From JBBIQS01 sp037442205 (GTDB lineage Bacteria; Myxococcota; Myxococcia; Myxococcales; UBA5297), in assembly GCA_037442205.1 (NCBI GenBank), contig JBBIQS010000005.1:111454-175453 (forward strand): a stretch of 64,000 nt of DNA. Reading direction: 5' to 3'. Under the pieces are notes generated by a model. That model was not told the DNA's origin. It was given only the letters and a program-made list of their open reading frames with translations, and ran no database searches. The position numbers and the translations under genes are program-made. Positions 35,540 through 43,733 of the stretch are shown one piece after another. Within the stretch, counting starts at the first letter, position 1. Each line of letters starts with the position of its first letter.

Positions 35540-37101
35540 CGCGAAGGCAGCGCGGCCAGGCGCTGGTCCTGGGCGCGCTGTGCATGCTGATGCTGGCCCT
35601 GACCATGGCCGCCAGCTTCAACCTGAGCCAGGCGCTGCACGAGAAGATCCGGCTGCAGCAGCACACCGACGCCAGCGCCTACTCGATGGCGGTGGTCGAG
35701 GCGCGGGCGATGAACTACTTCGCCTACTCCAACCGCGCCATGGCCGCCGCCTACGCCGCCATGACCAGCCTGCACGCCTACATGTCGGCGATGAGCGTCA
35801 CCGGCGAGATGATGAAGGCCGCCAGCAGCAACTTTCAGCAGATCGCCGGCATCGAGTTCGCCCTCTGCGCCCCCTGCTGCTGCAACAAGGCCTGCGGCTG
35901 CGCCACCTGCAAGCACTGCCTGCACGGGATCAAGGCGCTCAGCATCTCCGGCAAGTTCAGCCGCCAGGGTCGCAGCCTGGCCAGCTCGGCCAGCGGCCTG
36001 GACAGCACCTTCGAGTCGGCGGTCAACGATCTCGACCGGATGATCGACGCCATCCACCTCTCGCAGCTATCGGTGCTGGCCTTCACCGCCAATACCCTGC
36101 GCGGCGAGAACCTGGCTCGGCTGCGCGAGGTCAACGCCCCTTCGGCCCAGGCGATGCCGGCGGCGGTGGGGGCCATCAACATCAACGAGCTGGGTTGCGC
36201 GCTGGAGGGGACGCTGATTCCCTGCCTGGCCAACGGCCGCGACCAGACCCCGCGGACGAACCGCAGCCAGATCATGACCGAGGTGGCCAACGCCGCCCGG
36301 CCGCCGTGGGCCGCGCGCCGGGACAGCGGCGGCGGCAGCGCCCTGCCCCTGCACCTCAACCCCAGCTTCCTGATGGATCTGCAGTTCGACATCCAGGGCG
36401 AGGACATGACAGTCATCACCAGCCACAAGGGCACCGCCAAGGTGACCGACAGCGCCAGCGCCGGCAGCCTGCGCTCGACCGCCTCCGGCAACGAGGGACT
36501 GGTCGTCGGCGCCGAGGAGCACGGCTCGCTGTTCAGCGTCTGGAAGGACGGGGTCGGCAGCTCCAGCTATTCCACCGAGGTCTACTCCGACTCCAACGGC
36601 GGCAGCCACAAGCCCGGCCGCGCCCACTCCGGCAACCACGACTTCGAAGGGGTGCAGGCCCAGAACAGTTGCGTGGCCAGCGGCAACTGCTTCATCAACT
36701 TCCGCTCCACCGACGACAAGGACAAGGACTTCGGCCAGCCCCACCTGTTCGCCTACTTCCGCCAGGATCTGGGGCTCTTCGACTACCTCACCAGCGGCAC
36801 CGCCAGCGCCTCGGCCACCACCGAGGTCCCCTGGGCGCTCAACTCCTCGGGCTCGGTGGCGGTCACCCACGGCGACCAGGGCGAGGGCAAGGTCGACCTG
36901 CTGCCGGGCCAGGGCGCGGCGATGAGCAACGCGATGGTCTACTACCACCGCCCGGGGAACTGGCGGGAGCACCCCAACCTCTTCAAGCCCTACTGGCGCG
37001 CCAAGCTGCAGCCGTTCACCACCGCCGAGGCAACGGCGGTGCTCAGCGCCGCCGGCGATTCCGACGCGGCCGCGCTGGCCGCCGCCGCTCCTCCCCACTA
37101 G
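35512..37101 (+). CDS. TadG-like protein with eight-cysteine cluster
   Basis: 529 residues. The N-terminus RRQRGQALVLGALCMLMLAL followed by TMAASFNLSQAL has the polar-hydrophobic form of TadG-type proteins (G-Q-A then a helix, then a conserved N/Q-rich turn). Most of the protein is periplasmic. Residues 119-136 hold eight Cys in 18 positions (C-A-P-C-C-C-N-K-A-C-G-C-A-T-C-K-H-C), unlike anything else in the protein. Start at 35512 inside the previous gene, the only ATG that gives the membrane helix an N-terminal place. The long upstream continuation of the frame is out-of-frame coding sequence of the TadE-like gene. Confidence 0.72.
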   Translation: MRRPVRQALARRQRGQALVLGALCMLMLALTMAASFNLSQALHEKIRLQQHTDASAYSMAVVEARAMNYFAYSNRAMAAAYAAMTSLHAYMSAMSVTGEMMKAASSNFQQIAGIEFALCAPCCCNKACGCATCKHCLHGIKALSISGKFSRQGRSLASSASGLDSTFESAVNDLDRMIDAIHLSQLSVLAFTANTLRGENLARLREVNAPSAQAMPAAVGAININELGCALEGTLIPCLANGRDQTPRTNRSQIMTEVANAARPPWAARRDSGGGSALPLHLNPSFLMDLQFDIQGEDMTVITSHKGTAKVTDSASAGSLRSTASGNEGLVVGAEEHGSLFSVWKDGVGSSSYSTEVYSDSNGGSHKPGRAHSGNHDFEGVQAQNSCVASGNCFINFRSTDDKDKDFGQPHLFAYFRQDLGLFDYLTSGTASASATTEVPWALNSSGSVAVTHGDQGEGKVDLLPGQGAAMSNAMVYYHRPGNWREHPNLFKPYWRAKLQPFTTAEATAVLSAAGDSDAAALAAAAPPH

Positions 37102-37103
37102 CC

Positions 37104-38159
37104 ATGCCGAGGCCCACCATGTCTGCCAGAGCTGACAGCGAGAGCGGCGCCGCGGCGGTGGAGATGGCGCTGAGCCTGATCGTGCTGGTGCCGCTGATGT
37201 TCTACACGCTGTTCCTCGACGACCTGCTGCGCTTCCGGCTCGACGCCCAGGAAGCGGCGCTGTCCACGGTGTGGGACACGGTCAACCTCGACTACTCCCA
37301 GGCTCCCAAGATCGGCAGCAGCGAGGACGACAAGGAGGGCGACAAGGTCGGCAAGATGGCCCGGCTGCAGTTCTGCGACCACACCTCGGCCTACGACAGC
37401 TTCGACGAGGCCTACGATTGCGAGGGAGACCGCCACCACGTGGCGGTGTCGGCGCACGTCTGCTGGATGGTGGGCGAGGCCAAGCAGGTCTCCTGCTGGG
37501 GCCCGGACAAGAGCGTGGGGACGGCCAGCGACTCCACCGCCAGCGGCTTCGGCGGCCAGTTCACCAAGGGCGGGATGATCACCTGCAGCGCCCGGGCCGC
37601 GGTGCTCAACTACCTGCTGCCGCAGCACTTCCTGCAGGAGTTCGAGCGCGGGGTCGAGGTCACCGACAAGGACAAGTTCAAGGGCTCGGTGCACTCCAAC
37701 GCCGGCACGGCCAACTCCCAGAACGCCTTCCTCTTCGGCACCGAGCGGCTGGCGATCCTCACCGACACCTGGGCCCTGCTCGACGTCCCCGACCTCGCGC
37801 CGACCTCCAACAACGGCCAGAAGAAGGGACCGATCTACGACCGGGTGGCCAACATCTACCAGGGCAATCCGATGTACGGCCTGTTCGCCGCCGACGCCAC
37901 CTCGTTCATCAGCCAGGGTTACTCGGACATGCTGATGCCGGGGCTGCAGTTCATCGCCGACAACCCGCTGACCCCCAACGTCTCAATCGCCGCCGGGACC
38001 GACAGCAGCCCGCCGCCGCCGATCAGCATTCGCCAGAGCAGCGGCACCGGCAGCTACTACGCCACCCCCTGGCTCGACTGGGACCAGAACCGCCCCCAGT
38101 CCACCTGGAACGCCCGCGGAAAGTACTACATGGGCTGCACCGAGCAGGAGGGCTGTTGA
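37104..38159 (+). CDS. Second TadE-like pseudopilin
   Basis: 351 residues. The N-terminus has SGAAAVEMALSLIVLVPLMF (~14-33), again with the TadE-type Glu at the start of a hydrophobic helix. The remaining ~315 residues are a mostly polar periplasmic domain with seven or so Cys, scattered. It begins two bases after the previous stop; an in-frame ATG at 37119 is the alternative. No motif beyond the helix was recognised. It is part of the same operon as its neighbours. Confidence 0.7.
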   Translation: MPRPTMSARADSESGAAAVEMALSLIVLVPLMFYTLFLDDLLRFRLDAQEAALSTVWDTVNLDYSQAPKIGSSEDDKEGDKVGKMARLQFCDHTSAYDSFDEAYDCEGDRHHVAVSAHVCWMVGEAKQVSCWGPDKSVGTASDSTASGFGGQFTKGGMITCSARAAVLNYLLPQHFLQEFERGVEVTDKDKFKGSVHSNAGTANSQNAFLFGTERLAILTDTWALLDVPDLAPTSNNGQKKGPIYDRVANIYQGNPMYGLFAADATSFISQGYSDMLMPGLQFIADNPLTPNVSIAAGTDSSPPPPISIRQSSGTGSYYATPWLDWDQNRPQSTWNARGKYYMGCTEQEGC

Positions 38160-39013
38160 GCCAGAACGGCGCCAGTGCTGCGCGGCCGTCTGTCCGCTGG
38201 GTCGTCGCCCTGGGGGCGATGGCGGTGTGCGGGCTGCTGGCCGGCTATCTGCTCGAGCGCGGGGTGGCCAGCTACGCCCACACCAAGCCTCCGCCGCGAC
38301 CGACGCTGGCGCTGCCCGCCGCCCCATTGCCGGCCGCGGCTGCGAATCAACCCTTGGCGCCGCCGAGCGCCGACGCGCCGACCGACGACGGGCTGCTCCC
38401 CCTCTATCCCGGTGCCCAGCCGCTGCCGAGCGACGCCGAGGTCAGCGCCCAAGGCAGGCCGCTGGCGCTGCGGACCCTCGCCACCGTCGATGCTCCAGCT
38501 GCGGTGCTCGACTTCTACGAGAAAGCGCTGGTCGAGAACGGCCTGCCGGCGGTCGGCCACCGCTTCGGCCCTGATGCCGGCTATGTCGGCTTCCTCGATC
38601 CCAAGACCTACCTGATGCACAACGCCTCGGTGATGCGGCTGGGGAGCCAGACCCTGATCACCCTGTCGTCCACCGATCCCGAGGAGATGCTGTCGACCAC
38701 CGAGGCTGCGCCGGCCTCGGTGCCCTCCCCCCCCGGCGCCAAGGGAAACCTGGTGCTGCGCTTCACGCAGCAGGGCGCGGCCCACCTGTCGCTGTTCACC
38801 ACGGTGCCCGACCAGAGCGCGGCGGCGGTGGCGGAGTTCTACCGGCGCGGGCTGGCCGAGCGCGGCTGGCAGGTACAGCTGGAGAGCGGCGCCGACGGCA
38901 GCGTGCAGCTCGAGGCGATCCGCCCGCGCGAATCGGCCACAGCGGTGCTGCGTCCCCAGGGGGCGGGCGGCAAGGGGACAGCGGTCTACATCACCTTGAT
39001 CACCGGGGCCTGA
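38156..39013 (+). CDS. Membrane-anchored protein with two related domains
   Basis: 285 residues from a TTG start that overlaps the previous stop (TGTTGA); AGGAGGG ends three bases upstream, which supports this start in spite of the rare codon. One membrane helix (~14-31) is followed by a Pro-rich linker. Two similar halves follow, each with AAVLDFYEKALVENGL or AAVAEFYRRGLAERGW at matching places, indicating an internal duplication. This F-Y-x-x-x-L-x-x-x-G-W pattern is found in many small periplasmic domains of unknown function. It is probably a partner of the pseudopilins. Confidence 0.65.
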   Translation: MSQNGASAARPSVRWVVALGAMAVCGLLAGYLLERGVASYAHTKPPPRPTLALPAAPLPAAAANQPLAPPSADAPTDDGLLPLYPGAQPLPSDAEVSAQGRPLALRTLATVDAPAAVLDFYEKALVENGLPAVGHRFGPDAGYVGFLDPKTYLMHNASVMRLGSQTLITLSSTDPEEMLSTTEAAPASVPSPPGAKGNLVLRFTQQGAAHLSLFTTVPDQSAAAVAEFYRRGLAERGWQVQLESGADGSVQLEAIRPRESATAVLRPQGAGGKGTAVYITLITGA

Positions 39014-39039
39014 GCCCCACGAGGAACCAAGGAGCGCTC

Positions 39040-39294
39040 ATGAAGGAAGCACTCAAGGCCGCCGCGGCCGCGCTGCTCTGGCTGGGGCTGACCTCCTCGG
39101 CGATGGCGGCCGGGCGCGGCCCCAGCTGCGACGAGCAATGCGCCGAGGATCTGGACACCTGCAGATCGGCCTGCCGCAAGAGCGCCGGCGCCGCCGCCGA
39201 TAAATGCGTTGGGATGTGCGAGAAGGAGAAGCCCGAGTGCCTGAAGGAATGCGAGAACCCGCCCCCGCGCCGAAGCAGCCAGCGCAGGCCGTAA
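39040..39294 (+). CDS. Small secreted protein with four CxxxC pairs
   Basis: 84 residues with a signal peptide (~1-24, ending AMAA). All eight cysteines of the mature part fall in four CxxxC pairs (CDEQC, CRSAC, CVGMC, CLKEC) with Lys/Glu-rich spacers, the pattern of a disulfide-closed alpha-helical hairpin. AAGGAG lies eight bases before the ATG. It overlaps the next gene by 45 bases. Family not recognised; context points to the pilus cluster. Confidence 0.6.
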   Translation: MKEALKAAAAALLWLGLTSSAMAAGRGPSCDEQCAEDLDTCRSACRKSAGAAADKCVGMCEKEKPECLKECENPPPRRSSQRRP

Positions 39295-39488
39295 CCAAGC
39301 TGCTGACCTCTCGTCGCAGCCTGAGCGTCGGCCGCGAGAGCGGCCAGGCGATGGTGGAATACGCGCTGATCACCGCCGGCTTCCTGGTAGGGGCCACGGT
39401 GGGCTGGCCGTACTTCGTCCAGCTGCTCAACGCGCTCAACACCTACTACCGCTCCATCTACTACGTGATCGGCTCGGCGGCGCTTTAG
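39249..39488 (+). CDS. Flp-like type IVb pilin
   Basis: 79 residues from the ATG at 39249 (an ATG at 39204 is the other choice). The core GRESGQAMVEYALITAGFLV followed by a Tyr-rich end (LNTYYRSIYYVIG) is typical of Flp/Fap pilins, with the Glu-Tyr pair (V-E-Y) that Flp pilins conserve. If processed after the Gly before ESGQ, the mature pilin would be about 50 residues, a normal size. The prepilin peptidase (TadV) is not in the window. The start overlaps the previous gene, and the ribosome site (GAAGGA) is unusually close to the ATG. Confidence 0.6.
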   Translation: MREPAPAPKQPAQAVTKLLTSRRSLSVGRESGQAMVEYALITAGFLVGATVGWPYFVQLLNALNTYYRSIYYVIGSAAL

Positions 39489-39495
39489 CAGGCGG

Positions 39496-40869
39496 CTATT
39501 TCACGTAGAAGGGCATGCCTTCGTCCGAGACGCGCATCCAGTCTTCGCCGTTCTTGCGCAGGACCATGGTCCCTTTGAACGAGCCGCTCGAATACTCGTA
39601 GAGCACGCACTCATCCTCGCCGTGCTTCTCGCAGCTGACCCACCGCTGGAAGGCGTAGGTGACCTGATCCGCCGGCGGGGCGAACATCCCCGCCGGCCCC
39701 TTCGCCCCGCGGAATCCGTACGGATAGCAGCGCATCAGGTCGGTGGCCGCCGGCTTGGGCCGCGCCGAGCTGCTCAGCGCGACGATCAGCACCCCCAAGG
39801 CCAGGATGCCCCCGGCCCCGAGCGCGAAGAAGCGCTGGGAGCGGGTGCTCGAATCGACCATCGCCTTCATCCGCGAAAGCGTGCGGCTGCCGACGCCCTG
39901 CTCTTCGAGGTCCTCGCCCTGGCCGGCGTCGGTCCCCTGAGCAAGGGCGCCCTTCGATCGCTCGCCCACCGGGTCGGTGTGATCGTCCGGCGCCGGGCTG
40001 CGCGGATCGGACGCGTCGGCGGGTTCGGCGCGGGCGAGCCTGGCCGAGGTCGAGCTGCGGCGTTTGGCGGCCGGAGAGGCGGCGGCCGGGTTGGTATCGT
40101 CGCTCTGGCCGGGCCTGGCAGCGCGAATGGCCGAGCTCGTGCCCTTGCGCGCCGGAGGGGGGGCGGCGGGGTTGGTCTGCTCTTCGGCGACCTTGCGAAT
40201 CGCGCTGCCCGTCCTTTTCGGCCCGGGGGCGACCGGAGCCGGGCCCATGACCGTGGCGTCATGTGGACCCGCAGCGCCGGCCGGAGCAGCCGCGGCAGAA
40301 GGCGCTGGTCCGGCGAAGGTCCCGGCGTCGTCCCGCTTCTCGAAGATGGCCGCCCCCGTCACCTTTCGAGCCGACGGAGCGGACGGAGCGGGCGAAGCCG
40401 GGGTGGTGATGGTCGCGTCGTCGCGAACCTGGCTGCGGTTCTCCGGCTCCGCCTTCTTCGGCGCGCGCGCCGCGGGGATGTCGGCGCGGCTTTTCGCCAC
40501 CCGCTGCGAGGTGCTCGCGCGGGCCACCGGTCCGGGCCTGTCGTCTCTGGCGTCCTTCGACGAGGCGCTCGGCCGGGCAATGGTCGCGGGACCGTCCGCC
40601 TCCAGGTCGGCTTCGGCGGCGCGCAGCGACTGAGGCAGCTGCCCGGCGATCGTAGACACTCCGGCGTCGGTCTCGATCTCGTTCGGCTCGGCCAGATGCG
40701 GCGGCACCGGCTGCGACAGCGTGGAAGGCTCCTCGTCGCCCTCGCGATCCGGATCGAGCGCCGCGAGATCCGCGGGGACACCGCCCTGGAACGTCGCCGG
40801 CTCGTCGTCCTCCGGGACGGGAGGCGTGAGCGGCTCCGGTTTGGTCTGCGGCTGCTTCGTCCGGCTCAC
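39496..40869 (-). CDS. Membrane protein with tandem Thr-containing repeats
   Basis: 457 residues from a GTG at 40869 (GGAG lies ~12 bases upstream). Most of the first 340 residues are disordered (Pro, Ala, Ser, Asp, Glu). Residues ~21-100 contain four tandem units of 23-24 residues whose core is acidic-x-x-[AS]-T-[FLI], with the key Thr at 27, 50, 73 and 97; further single copies follow at Thr154, 184 and 206. A Lys/Arg-x-T-x-x-A-I motif recurs around 168-275. One membrane helix (~347-367) precedes a ~90-residue extracytoplasmic domain with three Cys. No family recognised. It follows ftsZ on the same strand across a hairpin and is convergent with the pilin gene, seven bases away. Confidence 0.65.
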   Translation of the reverse strand: MSRTKQPQTKPEPLTPPVPEDDEPATFQGGVPADLAALDPDREGDEEPSTLSQPVPPHLAEPNEIETDAGVSTIAGQLPQSLRAAEADLEADGPATIARPSASSKDARDDRPGPVARASTSQRVAKSRADIPAARAPKKAEPENRSQVRDDATITTPASPAPSAPSARKVTGAAIFEKRDDAGTFAGPAPSAAAAPAGAAGPHDATVMGPAPVAPGPKRTGSAIRKVAEEQTNPAAPPPARKGTSSAIRAARPGQSDDTNPAAASPAAKRRSSTSARLARAEPADASDPRSPAPDDHTDPVGERSKGALAQGTDAGQGEDLEEQGVGSRTLSRMKAMVDSSTRSQRFFALGAGGILALGVLIVALSSSARPKPAATDLMRCYPYGFRGAKGPAGMFAPPADQVTYAFQRWVSCEKHGEDECVLYEYSSGSFKGTMVLRKNGEDWMRVSDEGMPFYVK

Positions 40870-40920
40870 GTGGCGACCGCTCCGGGCTCGGTTGAAGTTC
40901 GTCGGCTGGCTTCGCCCAGA

Positions 40921-40963
40921 GTACAACAGCCGGCGCGCGCCTTGGAGGGCCACGCGCCGGCTG
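40921..40963 (-). terminator. Putative terminator downstream of ftsZ
   Basis: An 11-bp GC-rich stem (40953-40963 with 40927-40937 on the minus strand), loop of 15 bases, followed by TTGTAC. It lies ~50 bases after the ftsZ stop and may end or attenuate the dcw transcript before the membrane-protein gene. Confidence 0.45.
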
Positions 40964-41014
40964 CCGGCAGCAGACGCCGGCGGAGAGGGCCGGCGCCAGC
41001 ACTACTAGGAGGAG

Positions 41015-42220
41015 CTACTCGCCCGCCTGCTTGCGCAGGAAGGTGGGGATGTCCCAGCGGTCCTCTTCGCTGGCGTCGCCGGCGGAGAGGGTGAGCGCCT
41101 CGTCCTCGCCCGGGGTGGGCGGGCGGGCGGCGCTCTTCTCGACCAGCGAGGTGGTTCGGGTCGAGCGCGAGGAGACGGCCAGCGACTTGAACTCCTCCTG
41201 GCGCGCCTGCGGCGGCGGGCGGGTGGCCATCGCGCTGCTGGAGACGGAGCGCTTCTGGCCGTCCTTGGGCGCGAAGCCGGTGGCGATGATGGTGATCTTC
41301 ACCGCCTGGCAGTTGGGGTCCTCGTTGATCAGCGAGCCGAAGATGATCTCCGCCTCGGGGTCGGCCGACTCCTGCACCAACGAGACCGCTTCGTTGATCT
41401 CCTGCAGCGAGATGTCCTTGGGGGCGGTGATGTTGATCAGCAGCCCGGTGGCACCGTCGATGGTGGCGTCCTCGAGCAGCGGGCTGGAGATCGCCTGCCG
41501 CATGGCCTCCAGCGCCCGGGATTCGCCGGTGCCGGTCCCGGTGCCCATCAGCGCCAGGCCCTTGTCGGCCATGATGGTACGGGCGTCGGCGAAGTCGACG
41601 TTGATGTAGCCGTTGTACTGGATCAGATCGCTGATGCCCTGCACTGCGTTGAGCAGCACTTCGTCGGCCTTGCGGAAGGCATCGAGCAAGGGCAGCCGCT
41701 CGTCGTTGAGCGCCAGCAGCCGCTGGTTGGGGATGGTGATCAGGGTGTCCACCGCCGCCTTGAGCTCCACCAGCCCCTGCTCGGCCTGCTTGCGGCGCTT
41801 GTTGCCCTCGAACTGGAAGGGCTTGGTGACCACGCCGACGGTGAGGGCCCCCAGGCTCTTGGCGATGTCGGCCACCACCGGCGCCGCCCCGGTGCCGGTG
41901 CCGCCGCCCATGCCAGAGGTGACGAAGACCATGTCCGCGCCCTCGAGGGCGGCAGCGATCTCGTCCTTGGACTCCAGCGCCGCCGAGCGGCCGACCTCGG
42001 GATTGGCGCCGGCGCCCAGGCCGCGGGTGATGCCGGTGCCGATCTGGATCTTCTTCGGCGCCCGGTTTGCGGCGAGCGCCTGGATGTCGGTGTTGCAGGC
42101 GATGAACTCCACCCGCTCGACGCCGGAGTTGATCATCGTGTTGATGGCGTTGCAGCCGCCGCCGCCGACGCCGATGACGCGAATCCTGGCCGCCTGCTTG
42201 ATCTCCTGAAACTCGTTCAT
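41015..42220 (-). CDS. ftsZ: Cell division GTPase FtsZ
   Basis: 401 residues. The tubulin signature GGGTGTG is at 105-111, preceded by VIGVGGGGCNAI and IACNTD; the T7 loop NVDFADAR(T) and the GTPase core are complete. The variable linker (~320-385) is short and basic, and the protein ends with the conserved peptide that binds FtsA (DRWDIPTFLRKQ). FtsZ forms the Z-ring that sets the division site. The ATG at 42220 leaves the normal N-terminus MNEFQEIKQ; the longer open frame is not supported. Last gene of the dcw order here, 118 bases after ftsA. Confidence 0.98.
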   Translation of the reverse strand: MNEFQEIKQAARIRVIGVGGGGCNAINTMINSGVERVEFIACNTDIQALAANRAPKKIQIGTGITRGLGAGANPEVGRSAALESKDEIAAALEGADMVFVTSGMGGGTGTGAAPVVADIAKSLGALTVGVVTKPFQFEGNKRRKQAEQGLVELKAAVDTLITIPNQRLLALNDERLPLLDAFRKADEVLLNAVQGISDLIQYNGYINVDFADARTIMADKGLALMGTGTGTGESRALEAMRQAISSPLLEDATIDGATGLLINITAPKDISLQEINEAVSLVQESADPEAEIIFGSLINEDPNCQAVKITIIATGFAPKDGQKRSVSSSAMATRPPPQARQEEFKSLAVSSRSTRTTSLVEKSAARPPTPGEDEALTLSAGDASEEDRWDIPTFLRKQAGE

Positions 42221-42338
42221 GACTTTTCCTCTTCTCGGGGTTCGCTCTCTCGAGCCGCCCCGGGGCCCCTCTCGAGGCCTTTGGGTTGGTCCCCGCCCCG
42301 CTCTCACAGGGCGGGCAAAAGGGAAGACGCCACTCGGC

Positions 42339-43568
42339 CTAGAAGATCTCCTCCAGCCAATCCTTCATCCGGTTGCGGACCTTCTTGTAGATGTTCTCCT
42401 CGCGGATCTTGAAGAAGCGGCTGTCCTGGTGCTTGGCCCCGTAGAGCACCAGGCCGACGCCGGTGGCGTACATCGGGCTCTTCACCACGTCGACCAGGCC
42501 GCCGATCCCCTTGGGAGTACCGCGGCGCACCGGCAGGCCCATCACCTCTTCGGCCAGCTCGGCCATGCCGGGCAGCAGCGAGCTGCCGCCGGTGATCACC
42601 ACGCCCGAGGCCAGGAGCTCCTCGTAGCCGCACTTCTGGATCTCGCGGTGCACCAGCTGGAAGATCTCCTCGATGCGCGGCTCGAGGATCTCGCACAGGA
42701 TCGAGCGCCCGAGCACCCGCGGCTGGCGGCCGCCGACGCTGGGCACCTCGATCTGCTCGTCCTTGTCCACCATCGACGACAGCGCGCAGCCGAACTTCTG
42801 CTTGATGCGCTCGGCCTCGTGGGCCGGGGTGCGCAGGCCGATGGCGATGTCGCTGGTCAGGTTGTTGCCGCCCAGGGCGATGACCGCGGTGTGGACGATG
42901 GCCCCGCCAGAGAAGATGGCGATGTCGGTGGTGCCGCCGCCGATGTCCACCAGGCACACGCCCAGCTCGCGCTCCTCCTCGCCCAGGCAGGCCTCGCTGG
43001 AGGCCAGCGGCTGCAGCACGATGTCGGCCACGTTCAGGCCGGTGCGGTTGGCGCACTTGACGATGTTCTGCGCCGAGGAGACCGCCCCGGTGACGATGTG
43101 GACCTTGGCCTCGAGGCGGACCCCGGCCATGCCCAGCGGCTCCTTGATGCCGCCCTGGTCGTCGATGATGAACTCCTGCGGCAGGACGTGGATCACCTCG
43201 CGGTCGAGCGGGATGGCGATGGCCTTGGCGGCGTCGATCACCCGCTGGATGTCCTGCTCGCGGACCTCCTTGTCCTTGACCGCCACGATCCCCTGGCTGT
43301 TGAGGCCCTTGATGTGGCCGCCGGCGATGCCGGTGTAGACGGTGGTGATCTCGCAGCCGGCCATCAGCTCGGCCTCTTCGATGGCCCGCCGGATCGACCC
43401 GACGGTGGCCTCGATGTTGACCACCACCCCCTTGCGCAGCCCCTTGGACGGATGGGTGCCGATGCCGATGATGTCGATCCCCTCGTCGGTCATCTCGCCG
43501 ACGATGGCGCAGATCTTCGTCGTGCCGATGTCCAGGCCGACGACCAGCTCTCCAGACTTCTTGGCCAT
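42339..43568 (-). CDS. ftsA: Cell division protein FtsA
   Basis: 409 residues of the actin/Hsp70-fold ATPase that ties FtsZ to the membrane. Phosphate-1 (GLDIGTTKICAIVGE), phosphate-2 (VDIGGGTTDIAIF) and the adenosine motif (VVITGGSSLLPGM) are all visible. The C-terminus (VRNRMKDWLEEIF) is the amphipathic membrane-targeting helix. Starts 165 bases after the ftsQ stop, a larger gap than elsewhere in the cluster, so an internal promoter for ftsA-ftsZ is possible though none was clear. Confidence 0.97.
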   Translation of the reverse strand: MAKKSGELVVGLDIGTTKICAIVGEMTDEGIDIIGIGTHPSKGLRKGVVVNIEATVGSIRRAIEEAELMAGCEITTVYTGIAGGHIKGLNSQGIVAVKDKEVREQDIQRVIDAAKAIAIPLDREVIHVLPQEFIIDDQGGIKEPLGMAGVRLEAKVHIVTGAVSSAQNIVKCANRTGLNVADIVLQPLASSEACLGEEERELGVCLVDIGGGTTDIAIFSGGAIVHTAVIALGGNNLTSDIAIGLRTPAHEAERIKQKFGCALSSMVDKDEQIEVPSVGGRQPRVLGRSILCEILEPRIEEIFQLVHREIQKCGYEELLASGVVITGGSSLLPGMAELAEEVMGLPVRRGTPKGIGGLVDVVKSPMYATGVGLVLYGAKHQDSRFFKIREENIYKKVRNRMKDWLEEIF

Positions 43569-43733
43569 GGAGTGTGTCCTTCCTGCTTCGTCTCGGGATT
43601 GCCGGGCTCTCGTCCGGCTGCTGTCCCCTTTTTCCCTCGTGCAGTCGAAGCGGGCTCTCGCCTGCTTCCTCGCCGTACCGGGGCACCGTTGCCCCCAAGG
43701 CTCTCGCCCGGGCGCTGCGCGAAGCTGTCCTCG

